64,000 nucleotides of DNA from positions 434,001 through 498,000 of the forward strand of contig NZ_CP087714.1 in assembly GCF_039641995.1 (NCBI RefSeq). Direction: 5' to 3'. This DNA is from Geoglobus acetivorans. Its GTDB lineage: Archaea; Halobacteriota; Archaeoglobi; Archaeoglobales; Archaeoglobaceae. Shown here piece by piece: positions 12,037 to 20,622 of the stretch (its first letter is position 1; the number at the start of each line of letters is the position of its first letter). The notes below the pieces were generated by a model. It saw only the letters and a program-made list of their open reading frames with translations, was not told the DNA's origin and searched no databases. Position numbers and translations under genes: made by a program.

Positions 12037-12406
12037 GGAAATTGTCAGGGACATACTCGAGGAACACGGGTTCGAGACGAGATTCAGGTATGTTTTTAGA
12101 GACGAGTCTGGCAGAGCGGAGGTTGATGTTGTTGCAGAGCGATTTGATCTCGTTCTTGGGATAGATGCGAAGAGGTACACTGAACGGTGGTACAGGCTTT
12201 CTGCAATTAAAAGAGAGGCCGAAAAACATGCAGTCAGATGCGAAAGGCTTGAAAGAGTTCTTGGAAGAAGGGTGGTTCCAGTGGTCGTCCCACTCATTGA
12301 TGATCTGGTCTATTTTCACCATTCAGTAATTGTTCCGTTTGAGAAGCTCAACGATTTTTTAGTCAACGTGCATACATATCTGGAGGAATTTGGACTTGAT
12401 CTTTGA
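12014..12406 (+). CDS. PD-(D/E)XK nuclease-like protein
   Basis: 130 residues beginning MNSWQEFEEIVRDILEEHGF, which looks like the first helix of Mrr/Hjc-type restriction-endonuclease-like folds. The core AEVDVVAERFDLVLGIDAKRY gives the D and DxK catalytic pattern of the PD-(D/E)XK superfamily. No partner methylase is nearby. The gene overlaps the DUF1786 gene, so the two are probably co-expressed. It could act in repair, in recombination or as a nuclease-like regulatory protein. The fold call is better supported than any role. Confidence 0.65.
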   Translation: MNSWQEFEEIVRDILEEHGFETRFRYVFRDESGRAEVDVVAERFDLVLGIDAKRYTERWYRLSAIKREAEKHAVRCERLERVLGRRVVPVVVPLIDDLVYFHHSVIVPFEKLNDFLVNVHTYLEEFGLDL

Positions 12407-12528
12407 TTCAAGTTCTGATATATCTTTTTTTCCTGCTCATGTCCCCGACAGGTCTGCAGGCATGAATCCTGGCTCAAGGCTCTTTTTTGAGGAAAAACGT
12501 TATATATTTTCCAGTTGAAGAAGAAAAC

Positions 12529-12759
12529 ATGGTAATTGGAGTTACAATGGTTAGCGTCTCGCCTGGCAAGGAAAAACCGGTCTATTCTGAACTCAAAGCA
12601 ATGAAAAATGTCAGGGATGTTTATCACGTATTCGGGGAGTTCGATTTCGTTGTGATTATCGAGGCATCAAGTCTTTCAGAGCTGAACAAAACTGTCGATA
12701 CCATCAGGGAGATTGAGGGTGTTATAAAGACGAGCACAGTAATAGGCGCAGAAATCTGA
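12529..12759 (+). CDS. Stand-alone RAM (Lrp/AsnC C-terminal) domain protein
   Basis: 76 residues matching the ligand-binding half of Lrp/AsnC regulators with no DNA-binding part: VSVSPGKEKPVYSELKAMKNVRDVYHVFGEFDFVVIIEA, then REIEGVIKTSTVIG. Lone RAM domains in archaea bind amino acids or form mixed complexes with full-length Lrp proteins. The ATG at 12529 is preferred because a TATA box (TTATATATTTT, 12500-12510) lies 25 nt upstream and would give a leaderless mRNA. An in-frame start further upstream overlaps that box. The gene ends one base before the top6B start, so it leads the topoisomerase VI operon. Confidence 0.8.
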   Translation: MVIGVTMVSVSPGKEKPVYSELKAMKNVRDVYHVFGEFDFVVIIEASSLSELNKTVDTIREIEGVIKTSTVIGAEI

Positions 12760-12760
12760 T

Positions 12761-14548
12761 ATGAGTTCGGAGCATAAGGAAATAAGCATTGCAGAATTCT
12801 TTGAGAAGAACAAACACATTCTTGGCTACTCCAATCCATCCAAGGCTCTGATAACGTGTGTGAGGGAGGCGGTGGACAACAGTCTCGATGCCTGTGAAGA
12901 GGCAGGAATTCTTCCCGACATTCTTGTTAAGATTACGAGAGTCTCGGAAAACACGTTCAGGATTGTTGTTGAGGACAATGGTCCCGGGATCGACAGAGAG
13001 CATGTTCCGAGGGTTTTTGGAAAGCTTCTTTACGGTTCAAGATTTCATGCGATCAAGCAGAGCAGGGGACAGCAGGGGATTGGAATTTCTTCGGCAGTGC
13101 TGTATGCTCAGATTACTACTGGAAAGCCTGCTGTTGTAACATCCAAGGTTGAGGGTGGGAAGGCGTACAGATTCGAAATTATGATAGATACGAAAAAGAA
13201 CGAACCTGAAATTCTGAGAGAAGAGGATGTCGAATGGTACAGCCCGCACGGAACGAGAATCGAACTTGAGGTCAGGGGCAGTTATGTGAGGGAGAGGAAG
13301 CAGAGCGTTCTGGAATACCTCAAGGAGACATCTGTCGTGAACCCCCATGCCAAGATAACGTTCATCTCTCCAGACGGTGAGGTTTTCGAATTTGATAGGG
13401 TTAGCGATGTGCCGCCAGAGCCACCAAAGGAAATCAAACCTCACCCTCATGGCATTGAGATAGGTACGCTGATGGCAATGCTGAAAACAACGAAGGCGAG
13501 GGACCTCAAAAACTTCCTGAAAGGTGAGTTTGTCAGGGTTGGTGACAAGATAAGCGAAGAAATTCTCCAGAAAGCAGGTCTGAGTCCGGACCTTTCTCCC
13601 TCTTCGCTCACAAGAGAAGATGCCGAAAAGCTGGTAAATGCTTTCAGGGAGACAGATCTTCTTCCTCCCCCTATAGATTGCTTATCTCCGATCGGAAGCC
13701 AGCTCATTATGAAAAGTCTCATGCAGGAGTACTCTCCCGAATTTGTGTATGCCGTAACGAGAAAACCTAAGGTGCATTCTGGCCATCCCTTCCTCGTTGA
13801 GGCCGGGATAGCATACGGGGGGAGTTTGAGGGAGGACAAGGTGTCTGTGCTGAGATTTGCAAACAAGATCCCCCTGCTTTACCAGCAGAGCGGATGTGCT
13901 TTAACTCAGGCGATTGTGAGTGTGAACTGGAAGAATTACGGGCTTCAGCAGTCTAAAAACGAGCTTCCTGTAGCCCCTATGGTGATTCTCGTTCACGTTG
14001 CCTCAACAAACGTTCCCTATGTGTCTGAATCGAAGGAAGCTGTTTCCACTGTCCCTGAGATTATAGACGAGGCAAAGCTTGCCCTTCAGGAGTGCGGAAG
14101 GAAGCTGAAGGAATACCTGGACAGAAAAGTTTCGATACAGAAAAAGAAGAAGAAAGAAGAGGAGCTGATGAAAATTCTGCCGTTGCTGGCTGAAAAGATA
14201 AGCGAGGTTGTGGAGAAAGAGAAGGTGGACCCCGAAAAGGTCATTGCCAGAATCATGGGCAAGGTGTACATTTCAAGGGCCGTGAATGGAAATAAAGCTG
14301 TGGTAGAGATATCCAATTTTTCAAATTCCAGAAAGAGGTTGAGGATTTACGAGATGTGTGATGGAGGGATAAATGGTAACAGAACCGCAAAGTGGGACGT
14401 TGAGGTCAATCCTGGAGAGACCGAACGAATAGAGTATGAATTCAGTGGAAAGCATGTCAACAGCAGACCTCTTGTTGAGGGAATTGAGAAAGAACTTGTA
14501 GCCGGGGCAGAGGTTGTGAACTATGAATATGGAGAAGAAGGCACTTGA
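12761..14548 (+). CDS. top6B: DNA topoisomerase VI subunit B
   Basis: 595-residue GHKL ATPase subunit of the type IIB topoisomerase, which opens the DNA gate made by subunit A. ATP-site motifs are present in order: [20 protein letters not shown] (N box), [25 protein letters not shown] (G1) and [17 protein letters not shown] (G2). A transducer-like central region and a lysine-rich linker ([16 protein letters not shown]) follow, then a C-terminal Ig-like segment with a conserved [13 protein letters not shown]. The ATG at 12761 follows the RAM gene after one base, and the 3' end overlaps top6A by 26 nt. Confidence 0.96.
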   Translation: MSSEHKEISIAEFFEKNKHILGYSNPSKALITCVREAVDNSLDACEEAGILPDILVKITRVSENTFRIVVEDNGPGIDREHVPRVFGKLLYGSRFHAIKQSRGQQGIGISSAVLYAQITTGKPAVVTSKVEGGKAYRFEIMIDTKKNEPEILREEDVEWYSPHGTRIELEVRGSYVRERKQSVLEYLKETSVVNPHAKITFISPDGEVFEFDRVSDVPPEPPKEIKPHPHGIEIGTLMAMLKTTKARDLKNFLKGEFVRVGDKISEEILQKAGLSPDLSPSSLTREDAEKLVNAFRETDLLPPPIDCLSPIGSQLIMKSLMQEYSPEFVYAVTRKPKVHSGHPFLVEAGIAYGGSLREDKVSVLRFANKIPLLYQQSGCALTQAIVSVNWKNYGLQQSKNELPVAPMVILVHVASTNVPYVSESKEAVSTVPEIIDEAKLALQECGRKLKEYLDRKVSIQKKKKKEEELMKILPLLAEKISEVVEKEKVDPEKVIARIMGKVYISRAVNGNKAVVEISNFSNSRKRLRIYEMCDGGINGNRTAKWDVEVNPGETERIEYEFSGKHVNSRPLVEGIEKELVAGAEVVNYEYGEEGT

Positions 14549-15608
14549 GGCTCTGCTGTCCATAGCCGAGTCGATATACGACCAGCTCAAGAATGGAGAA
14601 ATTCCGGAGGTAAAGATATCCACGAGGACGAAGTACAACATTGAATTCAATGAAGAGAGTGAGGTATGGGTCTACGGAGACAGAACTTCAACGAGAACGG
14701 CCAAGACCCTCAAGGGAGCATACATGATGCTGAGGATGGCTTATGTTATGGGTTTCATAAAAGATCAGCTGAGAATCAACAAGTCCTCAACACTCAGAGA
14801 GCTTTACTATATTTCAGAAAACTGGGGGCCTGCCAAGTTCGATGACCAGTCAGACAGCGACAGACTGATTGAAGACCTCGAAATTCTCACAGCTTTTCAG
14901 AGGGAACATTTCCACATAAGGCCTGAAGAGGATGGTGCTACCGTCATAGGCCCGGTGAGAATCAGGGAAGAGACGAGGAGGGGTGTGAGGGAAATTCACT
15001 GCCAGGATGATGTTGGTGAGGGAGGATACCAGATTCCCGTGAATGTGGATAAACTTGAATTTGTCGATCACGATGCAAAGTTCGTCATAGCCATAGAAAC
15101 AGGCGGTATGAGGGACAGGCTTGTTGAGAATGGTTTCGACGAGAAATTTAATGCGATAATAGTCCACCTTAAGGGACAGCCGGCAAGAAGCACCAGAAGA
15201 CTGCTTAAAAGGCTTAACACCGAACTCGATCTACCGGTTGTGGTCTTTACGGATGGCGATCCCTGGAGTTACAGGATCTACGCCAGTGTTGCCTACGGAA
15301 GCATAAAATCTGCTCATCTCAGCGAATATCTTGCCACTCCTTCGGCAATGTTCGTGGGGATAAGGCCAACGGATATAGTGAAGTACAAGCTCCCGTCTGA
15401 CAAGCTAACCGAGCAGGACATAAAGGCACTGAACGCCATACTGACCGATCCGAGGTTTGATACTGATTTCTGGAAGGCTGAGGTCAAGCTTCAGCTCGAT
15501 CTTAAAAAGAAATCCGAACAGCAGGCTCTCGCAAAATACGGTCTGGATTACGTGACAGATGTTTATCTGCCTGAAAGACTCACAGAGCTCGGGGTTCTGA
15601 AGGCATAA
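14523..15608 (+). CDS. top6A: DNA topoisomerase VI subunit A
   Basis: 361-residue Spo11-like cleavage subunit. The catalytic tyrosine lies in [14 protein letters not shown]. The Toprim domain supplies [14 protein letters not shown] (glutamate) and [21 protein letters not shown] (DxD). The length and the order of the winged-helix and Toprim parts are normal. It overlaps top6B, which keeps the subunits at a fixed ratio through coupled translation. Downstream at 15609-15651 is a short spacer with a TTTTTTAATT box serving the next operon. Confidence 0.96.
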   Translation: MNMEKKALEALLSIAESIYDQLKNGEIPEVKISTRTKYNIEFNEESEVWVYGDRTSTRTAKTLKGAYMMLRMAYVMGFIKDQLRINKSSTLRELYYISENWGPAKFDDQSDSDRLIEDLEILTAFQREHFHIRPEEDGATVIGPVRIREETRRGVREIHCQDDVGEGGYQIPVNVDKLEFVDHDAKFVIAIETGGMRDRLVENGFDEKFNAIIVHLKGQPARSTRRLLKRLNTELDLPVVVFTDGDPWSYRIYASVAYGSIKSAHLSEYLATPSAMFVGIRPTDIVKYKLPSDKLTEQDIKALNAILTDPRFDTDFWKAEVKLQLDLKKKSEQQALAKYGLDYVTDVYLPERLTELGVLKA

Positions 15609-15651
15609 TCTCGGAAAGAAATTTTTTAATTCCGGCCTTTCATTTACTGTT

Positions 15652-15822
15652 GTGGAGAGAGTAATCGTTACGGAAAGATGTGTTGGATGTGCCTTCTGCA
15701 TGCTTTCGTGCAGGTTTGATGCCATAGACGTTCTGGGGAAGGCGGAGATAGATCACGAGAAATGCACCCTTTGCAGAAGATGCATATCTTACTGCCCACT
15801 TTCCGCACTGGTGGTTGAATGA
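15652..15822 (+). CDS. Small 2[4Fe-4S] ferredoxin
   Basis: A 56-residue ORF starting at GTG. It has two clusters: RCVGCAFCMLSC (C10, C13, C16, C20) and KCTLCRRCISYCPLSA (C38, C41, C44, C48). The second is the classical CX2CX2CX3CP ferredoxin motif. The stop codon overlaps the ATG of the FAD oxidoreductase (ATGA), so the ferredoxin is probably its electron partner. A TATA-like TTTTTTAATT at about 15622-15631 would give a very short leader or none. Confidence 0.85.
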   Translation: MERVIVTERCVGCAFCMLSCRFDAIDVLGKAEIDHEKCTLCRRCISYCPLSALVVE

Positions 15823-16979
15823 GGGTCGGGATAATCGGTGCAGGGCTTGGAGGTCTGCTAACCGGAGCAATTCTGGCTTCGAAGGGGGAAGAAGTCGAAA
15901 TTTTCGAAAAACTTCCGTTTCCCGGTGGAAGGTTTACATCCATGCCCTACAGGGGCTACGAGGTAAGCACGGGAGCACTGCACATGATACCTCACGGGAG
16001 CAGGGGGCCACTGGCAAAACTGCTTAGAAAGGCAGGTGCAGATGTTGAAATCGTGAATTCAAATCCTGAAGCTGAAATTCTGTGGGATGGGGAGTTTGAG
16101 AATGTTACAAGGAAGAGCTTCCCTTTTTCTGATGGGTTAAAGCTGAATCTTGAAACATTGCTCCTAAAACTCGGGAGAGACAGAAAGCTGGACGAATTCT
16201 CAAAATCGTTATCAGAAAAAGCATCAAGAACTCTTGAAGCGTTTCTCGGCTGGAGTTTCAGCGTTTTTCCCGATCAGATGCGATTCAGCGAGCTTATGCC
16301 GATAGTGGAGCAGACGATGAAATACCGGGGTCCGGGGGTTCCAGTGGGTGGATGCAGGGCTGTGATTGATGAGCTTGTGGATATCATCGAATCCAGTGGT
16401 GGAAAAATCCATCTGAGAAGTGAGATAAGAGCAATCAGGCCGGAAGGGTCCGTTAGGATTTACGGGAAGGATGAGAGGGAGTTTGACGTTCTGATATCCA
16501 ACATCGGCCACAGGCTCACCATGAAGCTTGCCGGCAGGGAGATCAGCACTCCACCTGAAAGCAGAGGAGTTAAGTACACCATCGCCCTGAAAGAACCCTT
16601 CATAGGACACAGCGGTGTTTTGCTCACTCCGGGAAGGAAGATCTCCGGTATGAACGAGGTAACCAATGTTGATGAAAATCTGGGAGAAAGGCACATGCTT
16701 CAGGCTCATCAGCCCCTGAGGGATGGCAGGACCGAGGAGATAGCTGAAGGGTTGAGGGACCTCAGGGAAATCCTTAAAGGATATGAATATGAAATCATTG
16801 CTGTTCAGAGCTATCGTGGAGACTGGCCCGTGAACAGAGTTATGGCAGGGAAGGACACGGGATGCAGAACGCCATTCGAGAACGTGTATGTCGTCGGGGA
16901 CGGTGCAAAGGGCAAGGACATCGAGGTGGACGGAATAGCTCTCGGCGTTGAAAATTTGCTGGAGGAACTGTATGATTGA
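15819..16979 (+). CDS. FAD-dependent oxidoreductase of the phytoene desaturase / amine oxidase type
   Basis: 386 residues. The Rossmann fingerprint MRVGIIGAGLGGLLTGAILASKGEEVEIFEK and the following FPGGRFTS (GGR motif) define the CrtI/amine-oxidase flavoprotein group. The C-terminal FENVYVVGDGAKGKDIEVDGIALGVENL is the usual second FAD-contact motif. Archaeal members include carotenoid desaturase-like and geranylgeranyl-reductase-like enzymes; the substrate here is not clear. It is sandwiched by 4-nt and 8-nt overlaps between a ferredoxin and a CcmA-like ATPase, which suggests a redox step tied to export or to heme. Confidence 0.8.
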   Translation: MRVGIIGAGLGGLLTGAILASKGEEVEIFEKLPFPGGRFTSMPYRGYEVSTGALHMIPHGSRGPLAKLLRKAGADVEIVNSNPEAEILWDGEFENVTRKSFPFSDGLKLNLETLLLKLGRDRKLDEFSKSLSEKASRTLEAFLGWSFSVFPDQMRFSELMPIVEQTMKYRGPGVPVGGCRAVIDELVDIIESSGGKIHLRSEIRAIRPEGSVRIYGKDEREFDVLISNIGHRLTMKLAGREISTPPESRGVKYTIALKEPFIGHSGVLLTPGRKISGMNEVTNVDENLGERHMLQAHQPLRDGRTEEIAEGLRDLREILKGYEYEIIAVQSYRGDWPVNRVMAGKDTGCRTPFENVYVVGDGAKGKDIEVDGIALGVENLLEELYD

Positions 16980-17631
16980 GCTTAAAAATGTTGAAAAAAG
17001 CTTTGGCAGAGTTAAGGTTCTGAAAGGAGTGAGTTTCTCCGTATCTGAGAACGAGAGGGTTGCTCTGCTCGGCCCTAACGGGAGCGGGAAGACCACGATC
17101 GTCAGAATAATAACCGGCCAGATCAGGCCCACAAGAGGAACCGTGGTTGTTTGCGGAAGAGACAGGATTGATGAGTCCGTTAAGTCGAGAATGGGTGTCG
17201 TCAGCCACAACACCTTTCTTTACGATGATCTGACGGCCTATGAGAATCTTCAGTTTTTTGCGGGTATCTACGGTGTTGATGATAGCAGGATCAGGGAACT
17301 TCTCGAACAGTTCGGCCTGTGGAGGAGGAGACATGACCTCGTCCGGAACTACTCAAGGGGTATGAAGCAGAGGCTCTCGATTGCAAGGGCGCTGCTCAAC
17401 GAGCCGGATATTCTGATACTGGATGAGCCAACAACCGGACTTGATGTTGAGGGCAGGGAGAGACTCTTTGAGGCAGTGAAAGACTACAAAAGCACTTTGC
17501 TCTTCACCACCCACAATCTCGGCGAGGCTGAAGAACTCTGCGAGAGGGTTGTAATGCTTAGAGATGGTGAAATCGCATATGACGGGGAAATTGGAGACGT
17601 TGAGGAGACATACAGGAGAGTGATGCTATGA
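16972..17631 (+). CDS. ccmA: ABC transporter ATP-binding protein, CcmA-like
   Basis: 219 residues beginning MIELKNVEKSFG. Walker A is GPNGSGKTT, the signature motif is YSRGMKQRLSIARALL, and Walker B with its D-loop is ILILDEPTTGLD. The H-loop histidine is in LFTTHNLGEAEELCERV. The single-domain ATPase is followed, with an ATGA overlap, by a CcmB-type permease, so it is called CcmA: the pair exports or handles heme or its chaperone in cytochrome c maturation (system I). An in-frame start at 16948 is possible but would overlap the previous gene further. Confidence 0.82.
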   Translation: MIELKNVEKSFGRVKVLKGVSFSVSENERVALLGPNGSGKTTIVRIITGQIRPTRGTVVVCGRDRIDESVKSRMGVVSHNTFLYDDLTAYENLQFFAGIYGVDDSRIRELLEQFGLWRRRHDLVRNYSRGMKQRLSIARALLNEPDILILDEPTTGLDVEGRERLFEAVKDYKSTLLFTTHNLGEAEELCERVVMLRDGEIAYDGEIGDVEETYRRVML

Positions 17632-18266
17632 AATTTCTGAAAGTGGCTTTCAAGGATCTGAAAATCGAGTTCAGGACGAAAAACACGGTCAATTTCATGT
17701 TTCTCTTTGCGCTGCTTTCGATCATGCTCTTCAGCGCTACGATGGAAAATCCTGATCCTGCAATTCTCTGGCTCGTCTTCATATTTGCCGGAATGCTCGG
17801 CTACTCAAGAGCTTTTTTGAAGGAGGTTGAAACCGGAACGCTTGAAGCACTGAAAATCTCGCCCCTGCCACCGACCTCAATACTCTTCGGCAAGATTGTT
17901 TTCAATGGGGTATTGATGCTTATGATTCAGGCACTTCTGATACCCATATTCATTGCAGTTTTCAGCATTTACCCGAAAAATCTCTTTCTTGCTGTCGTGT
18001 CCATAACTCTCGGGAATCTTGCGTTTGTGGTCATCAGCAGCTCATTATCCCTCCTCGTAATAAAATCCAAGGCGAGAGAACTCCTTCTACCGGTTTTGCT
18101 GTTTCCCGTTCTCTTCCCCGTTGTACTGTCCACCGTGCAGGCATTTACCATGGCAGTAAACGGTAATGTTGAGGGCATTTCTGCCCCCCTGTCAGTAATT
18201 ATTGCATTCACGATGGCGATGATCGGTGTGGGGTACTTAACCGTCGATTATGCCCTCGTTGAGTAA
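17628..18266 (+). CDS. ccmB: ABC transporter permease, CcmB-like
   Basis: 212 residues with about six hydrophobic membrane segments, for example FMFLFALLSIMLF, LWLVFIFAGMLGY, LMIQALLIPIFIAVF and LLLPVLLFPVLFPVVL. The motif RAFLKEVETGTLEALKISPLPPTSILFGKIVFN matches the CcmB heme-exporter family (RxFxxExxxGTLExLxxSPLPP). It starts inside the ccmA stop codon. The 3' end overlaps the convergent epimerase gene by 30 nt. No other ccm genes (ccmC, ccmE, ccmF) lie in the window, so this is a partial system here. Confidence 0.8.
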   Translation: MKFLKVAFKDLKIEFRTKNTVNFMFLFALLSIMLFSATMENPDPAILWLVFIFAGMLGYSRAFLKEVETGTLEALKISPLPPTSILFGKIVFNGVLMLMIQALLIPIFIAVFSIYPKNLFLAVVSITLGNLAFVVISSSLSLLVIKSKARELLLPVLLFPVLFPVVLSTVQAFTMAVNGNVEGISAPLSVIIAFTMAMIGVGYLTVDYALVE

Positions 18267-19163
18267 ATCCTGAACCGTCTTTCTTACAGCCTCTTCACTG
18301 CCGTAATCAGGTCTCCATCCCAAGCTTTTCAGTCTCTCTATGGAAAGAAGCATTACCGGTACATCCCCTTTCCATCCCCTCTCTCCTCCAGTGAATCTGA
18401 AAACAGGGTTCAGGTCCATCTCCTCGCATACGATTTCTGCTATCCTCCTGACCTTCACCTGATCCTCACTGCCTATGTTGAATATGTTGACCGCCTCACC
18501 TGCATTTCTCACGGCATGGAACATTGCGGAGACGCAGTCATCTATGTAGATGTAGGATTTGTTCTGTTCGCCGTTTCCCAGGATCTCGAGTTCATCGGGA
18601 TTCCTTTTCAGTTTTATTATGAAGTCGTAGATTACGCCGTGCCTGCTTCTCCTGCCGATCACGTTTGCGAATCTGAAGACCCAGGATTTCATGTCGAATG
18701 TGTGGCAGTAGGATGCTATCATGGCCTCACCGGCCAGCTTCGATGCACCGTAAACAGAAATGGGGACGGTCGGATAATCTTCCGGAGTTGGTATTTTCTT
18801 TGCCTCTCCGTAAACTGTGGAGGTGGAGGTGAATATGATTCTGTCCACGCCTCTCTTTCTCATGGCCTCAAGCAGGTTGTAGGTTGCAAGGATGTTGTTT
18901 TCGTAAATCTCTTCTGGCCTCTGACTTGAAACCCTGACATCAGGATTGGCGGCTATATGCCATACTTCTTCAACATCTCTTAACGCCATCTCGGCTACAT
19001 GGTAATTCCTGAGATCGCCTTTGATGAATTCGGCATCCCTGTTCAGAAAGCTTTCGTCTCCTGAGGAAAGATTGTCGATGACTCTCACGTCATGACCTTC
19101 AGAAATGAGTCTGTCAACGACGTGACTGCCAATGAAGCCCGCCCCACCGGTTACGAGAATCAT
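18237..19163 (-). CDS. NAD-dependent nucleotide-sugar epimerase/dehydratase
   Basis: 308-residue extended short-chain dehydrogenase. The N-terminal MILVTGGAGFIGSHVVDRL binds NAD. IDNLSSG, the catalytic serine/threonine in FTSTSTVYGEA, and the YxxxK pair (VYGASKLAGE) are all present. The likely reaction is UDP-glucose 4-epimerase or a related sugar change for surface glycans, but the exact sugar is open. The ATG at 19161-19163 lies 25 nt downstream of a strong TATA box (TATATATA, 19183-19190 on the minus strand), so the mRNA is probably leaderless. An upstream in-frame TTG at 19169 is less likely. Confidence 0.8.
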   Translation of the reverse strand: MILVTGGAGFIGSHVVDRLISEGHDVRVIDNLSSGDESFLNRDAEFIKGDLRNYHVAEMALRDVEEVWHIAANPDVRVSSQRPEEIYENNILATYNLLEAMRKRGVDRIIFTSTSTVYGEAKKIPTPEDYPTVPISVYGASKLAGEAMIASYCHTFDMKSWVFRFANVIGRRSRHGVIYDFIIKLKRNPDELEILGNGEQNKSYIYIDDCVSAMFHAVRNAGEAVNIFNIGSEDQVKVRRIAEIVCEEMDLNPVFRFTGGERGWKGDVPVMLLSIERLKSLGWRPDYGSEEAVRKTVQDLLNEGIIDG

Positions 19164-19250
19164 GTTCAAACTTCAGGAAAGGTATATATACTATTTTTGA
19201 TAAATTTACGGTCTGCTGGGAATTAGAAAATCCAAAAAAAACGAAAAATA

Positions 19251-19496
19251 ATGACAGATGAGGTGATACAGGTGCTTCCGAACCAGATGGTCAAGTCCAT
19301 GGTTGGCAGAATGATTAGGGTTGAAATGAAGGGCGAGGAGAACAATCTCGTTGGAAAGCTTGAGAGTGTGGATGACTACATGAACCTCCACCTCTCAAAT
19401 GCAATGGAGTATAAAGGAAATGAAAAGGTTAGAATGCTTGGAGATATTGTACTCAGGGGCAACAATGTTATCCTCATACAGCCTTTTGAGGAGTGA
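19251..19496 (+). CDS. Sm-like archaeal protein, Sm2 type
   Basis: 81 residues. The Sm1 motif is in GRMIRVEMKGEENNLVGKLESVDDYMNLHL and the Sm2 motif is MLGDIVLRGNNVILI. The sequence VLPNQMVKSMVG followed by the Sm1 block closely resembles the Sm2 protein of Archaeoglobus fulgidus as I know it. The family forms RNA-binding rings that prefer U-rich RNA and co-purify with RNase P RNA in Archaeoglobus. The RNase P RNA gene is only 400 nt downstream, after one intervening gene that overlaps this one. Confidence 0.92.
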   Translation: MTDEVIQVLPNQMVKSMVGRMIRVEMKGEENNLVGKLESVDDYMNLHLSNAMEYKGNEKVRMLGDIVLRGNNVILIQPFEE

Positions 19497-19498
19497 AA

Positions 19499-19858
19499 AT
19501 GGAAATCAGGGACCAGATTTTGAAGCTCGTTGAGGAAAAAGGAGCTGTTTTGCAGAAAGATTTGTGGAAAGAGCTTAACATAGACAGCAGCAAATGCTCA
19601 AGGATACTCAGAAAGCTTGAGAAGGAGGGGCTGATCAGAAGAGTGGAAATCGTTGTGGATGGCGTTAAAACCTTTAAGATTGTTCCGGCCGATGCAGAGG
19701 AGGAAGAGGAGGATGAACTGAACCTCATGGAAATAATGCAGAAATACGAGGACATCACTGGCCTGCCACCGTGCTTTGGCTGCAGGGTCTTTGACTGCGA
19801 TCCAAAAGAATGCCTCAAGATAGAAATCTGGTTCTTGAGAAAAGCTACAATCGGTTGA
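19499..19858 (+). CDS. Winged-helix protein with C-terminal cysteine cluster
   Basis: 119 residues. The N-terminal MEIRDQILKLVEEKGAVLQKDLWKELNIDSSKCSRILRKLEKEGLIRRVEI is a clear winged helix-turn-helix. An acidic hinge (AEEEEEDELN) leads to a C-terminal cysteine-rich stretch, PPCFGCRVFDCDPKEC, which could bind zinc or an iron-sulfur cluster. The ATG at 19499 has GAGGAG just upstream; a GTG at 19493 is also in frame and overlaps the Sm2 stop. It is probably co-transcribed with the Sm2 gene. It could be a transcription regulator or an RNA-linked factor. Confidence 0.78.
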   Translation: MEIRDQILKLVEEKGAVLQKDLWKELNIDSSKCSRILRKLEKEGLIRRVEIVVDGVKTFKIVPADAEEEEEDELNLMEIMQKYEDITGLPPCFGCRVFDCDPKECLKIEIWFLRKATIG

Positions 19859-19866
19859 AAAATTCT

Positions 19867-19875
19867 TTTATATTC
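19867..19875 (+). promoter_or_regulatory. TATA box of RNase P RNA
   Basis: TTTTATATT lies about 24 nt before the predicted first base of the RNase P RNA at 19895, in the right place for a TBP-dependent start at that base. Confidence 0.6.
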
Positions 19876-19894
19876 TTTTGTTCAATTACATTTC

Positions 19895-20152
19895 CGGGGG
19901 AGCGGCGGAGGGCAGCTTCCCGCTGTGCGGGAGGAAAGTCCCCCCACCTTTGAAGGCGGGACGCCGCAAGGCGTCGTGCCGAGAGGCACGGCAACGGAAC
20001 AGAAACGATACTCCTGCAGGGTAATGCGAGGAAGCCGCAAGGCCGAGGTCACCTGTGGGAGTTGAAACGGCCGTCCCCGCCGGTGCAAGGCGTGTGCCGC
20101 TGAGACGGATGCTGCCTGAAACAGAAGGGGGCTTACTACCGCCACTCCTCCG
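19895..20152 (+). ncRNA. rnpB: RNase P RNA
   Basis: The universally conserved GGAGGAAAGTCC (CR-I) is at about 19931-19942, and ACAGAA-type and GCAAGGC-type conserved blocks follow. The 3' region AGACGGATGCTGCCTGAAACAGAAGGGGGC contains CR-V. The ends pair: CGGGGGAG (19895-19902) with CTCCTCCG (20145-20152), then GGCGG with CCGCC, forming helix P1. The length of about 258 nt fits archaeal RNase P RNA. Archaeoglobus is known to carry the reduced type M form; I did not build a full fold to decide the type here. A T-rich run (ACTTTTTGG) follows at about 20170. Confidence 0.93.
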
Positions 20153-20211
20153 TTATTTAACAATCTGTACTTTTTGGAGCCCCTGTTTCGATCTCTGTTT
20201 CCTGGCGTGAG

Positions 20212-20622
20212 TTAAAAAACTCTTTTCAGCTCTTTTACCGTATCAAAATCTGTGTCATTGCTGATAATTGCTCCATCACAGTGTTTCAGAGCAAGAGCAG
20301 CGTGAATGGCATCTCTTGGCAGGAGTTTGTACCTCTCGACAAGTCTCAGAGCATCTTCGCAAGTATCATAATTCACATCCACAAACTCAAGAAACGGCAT
20401 TTTGATCAGGATTTTTCCTACCTTGATACTCTCTTCCATTCCAGCGGCTTTTCTTACAACGTACACAACTTCATCCCAAGTTAGTGATGAGGTATAGGCG
20501 TTGAACTCGCCATCTGATGCTCTGATCAGCCATTCTTTTGATTTTTCGGCAGTTTCTCCAGAATAAAGGGCAGCATAAATGAAGATGTTGGAGTCAAGAT
20601 ATGCGCTCTTCAATCTGGCCAT
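20212..20622 (-). CDS. vapC: PIN-domain toxin VapC
   Basis: 136-residue PIN ribonuclease. Acidic residues appear in YLDSNIFIYAAL (D), SLTWDEVVYVV (E), LLPRDAIHAALAL (D) and ISNDTDFD (D), the usual four-residue metal site. VapC toxins cut RNA, often initiator tRNA, when freed from VapB. The start overlaps the antitoxin gene by 29 nt. A second in-frame methionine is absent near the start, so the ATG at 20622 is used. Confidence 0.85.
   Translation of the reverse strand: MARLKSAYLDSNIFIYAALYSGETAEKSKEWLIRASDGEFNAYTSSLTWDEVVYVVRKAAGMEESIKVGKILIKMPFLEFVDVNYDTCEDALRLVERYKLLPRDAIHAALALKHCDGAIISNDTDFDTVKELKRVF

Noticed and set aside
11575-12297. 240-residue open frame antisense to the DUF1786 gene and the PD-(D/E)XK gene
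   Set aside because: The sense genes have motifs and overlap as in an operon; the antisense frame has none.
12407-12528. Stem-loop CCTGC...GCAGG before the RAM gene as a small RNA
   Set aside because: It has a single short stem with no promoter of its own and no family features.
16224-17213. 329-residue open frame antisense to the FAD oxidoreductase and ccmA
   Set aside because: Both sense genes have clear motifs; the antisense protein has no recognisable domain and spans their junction.
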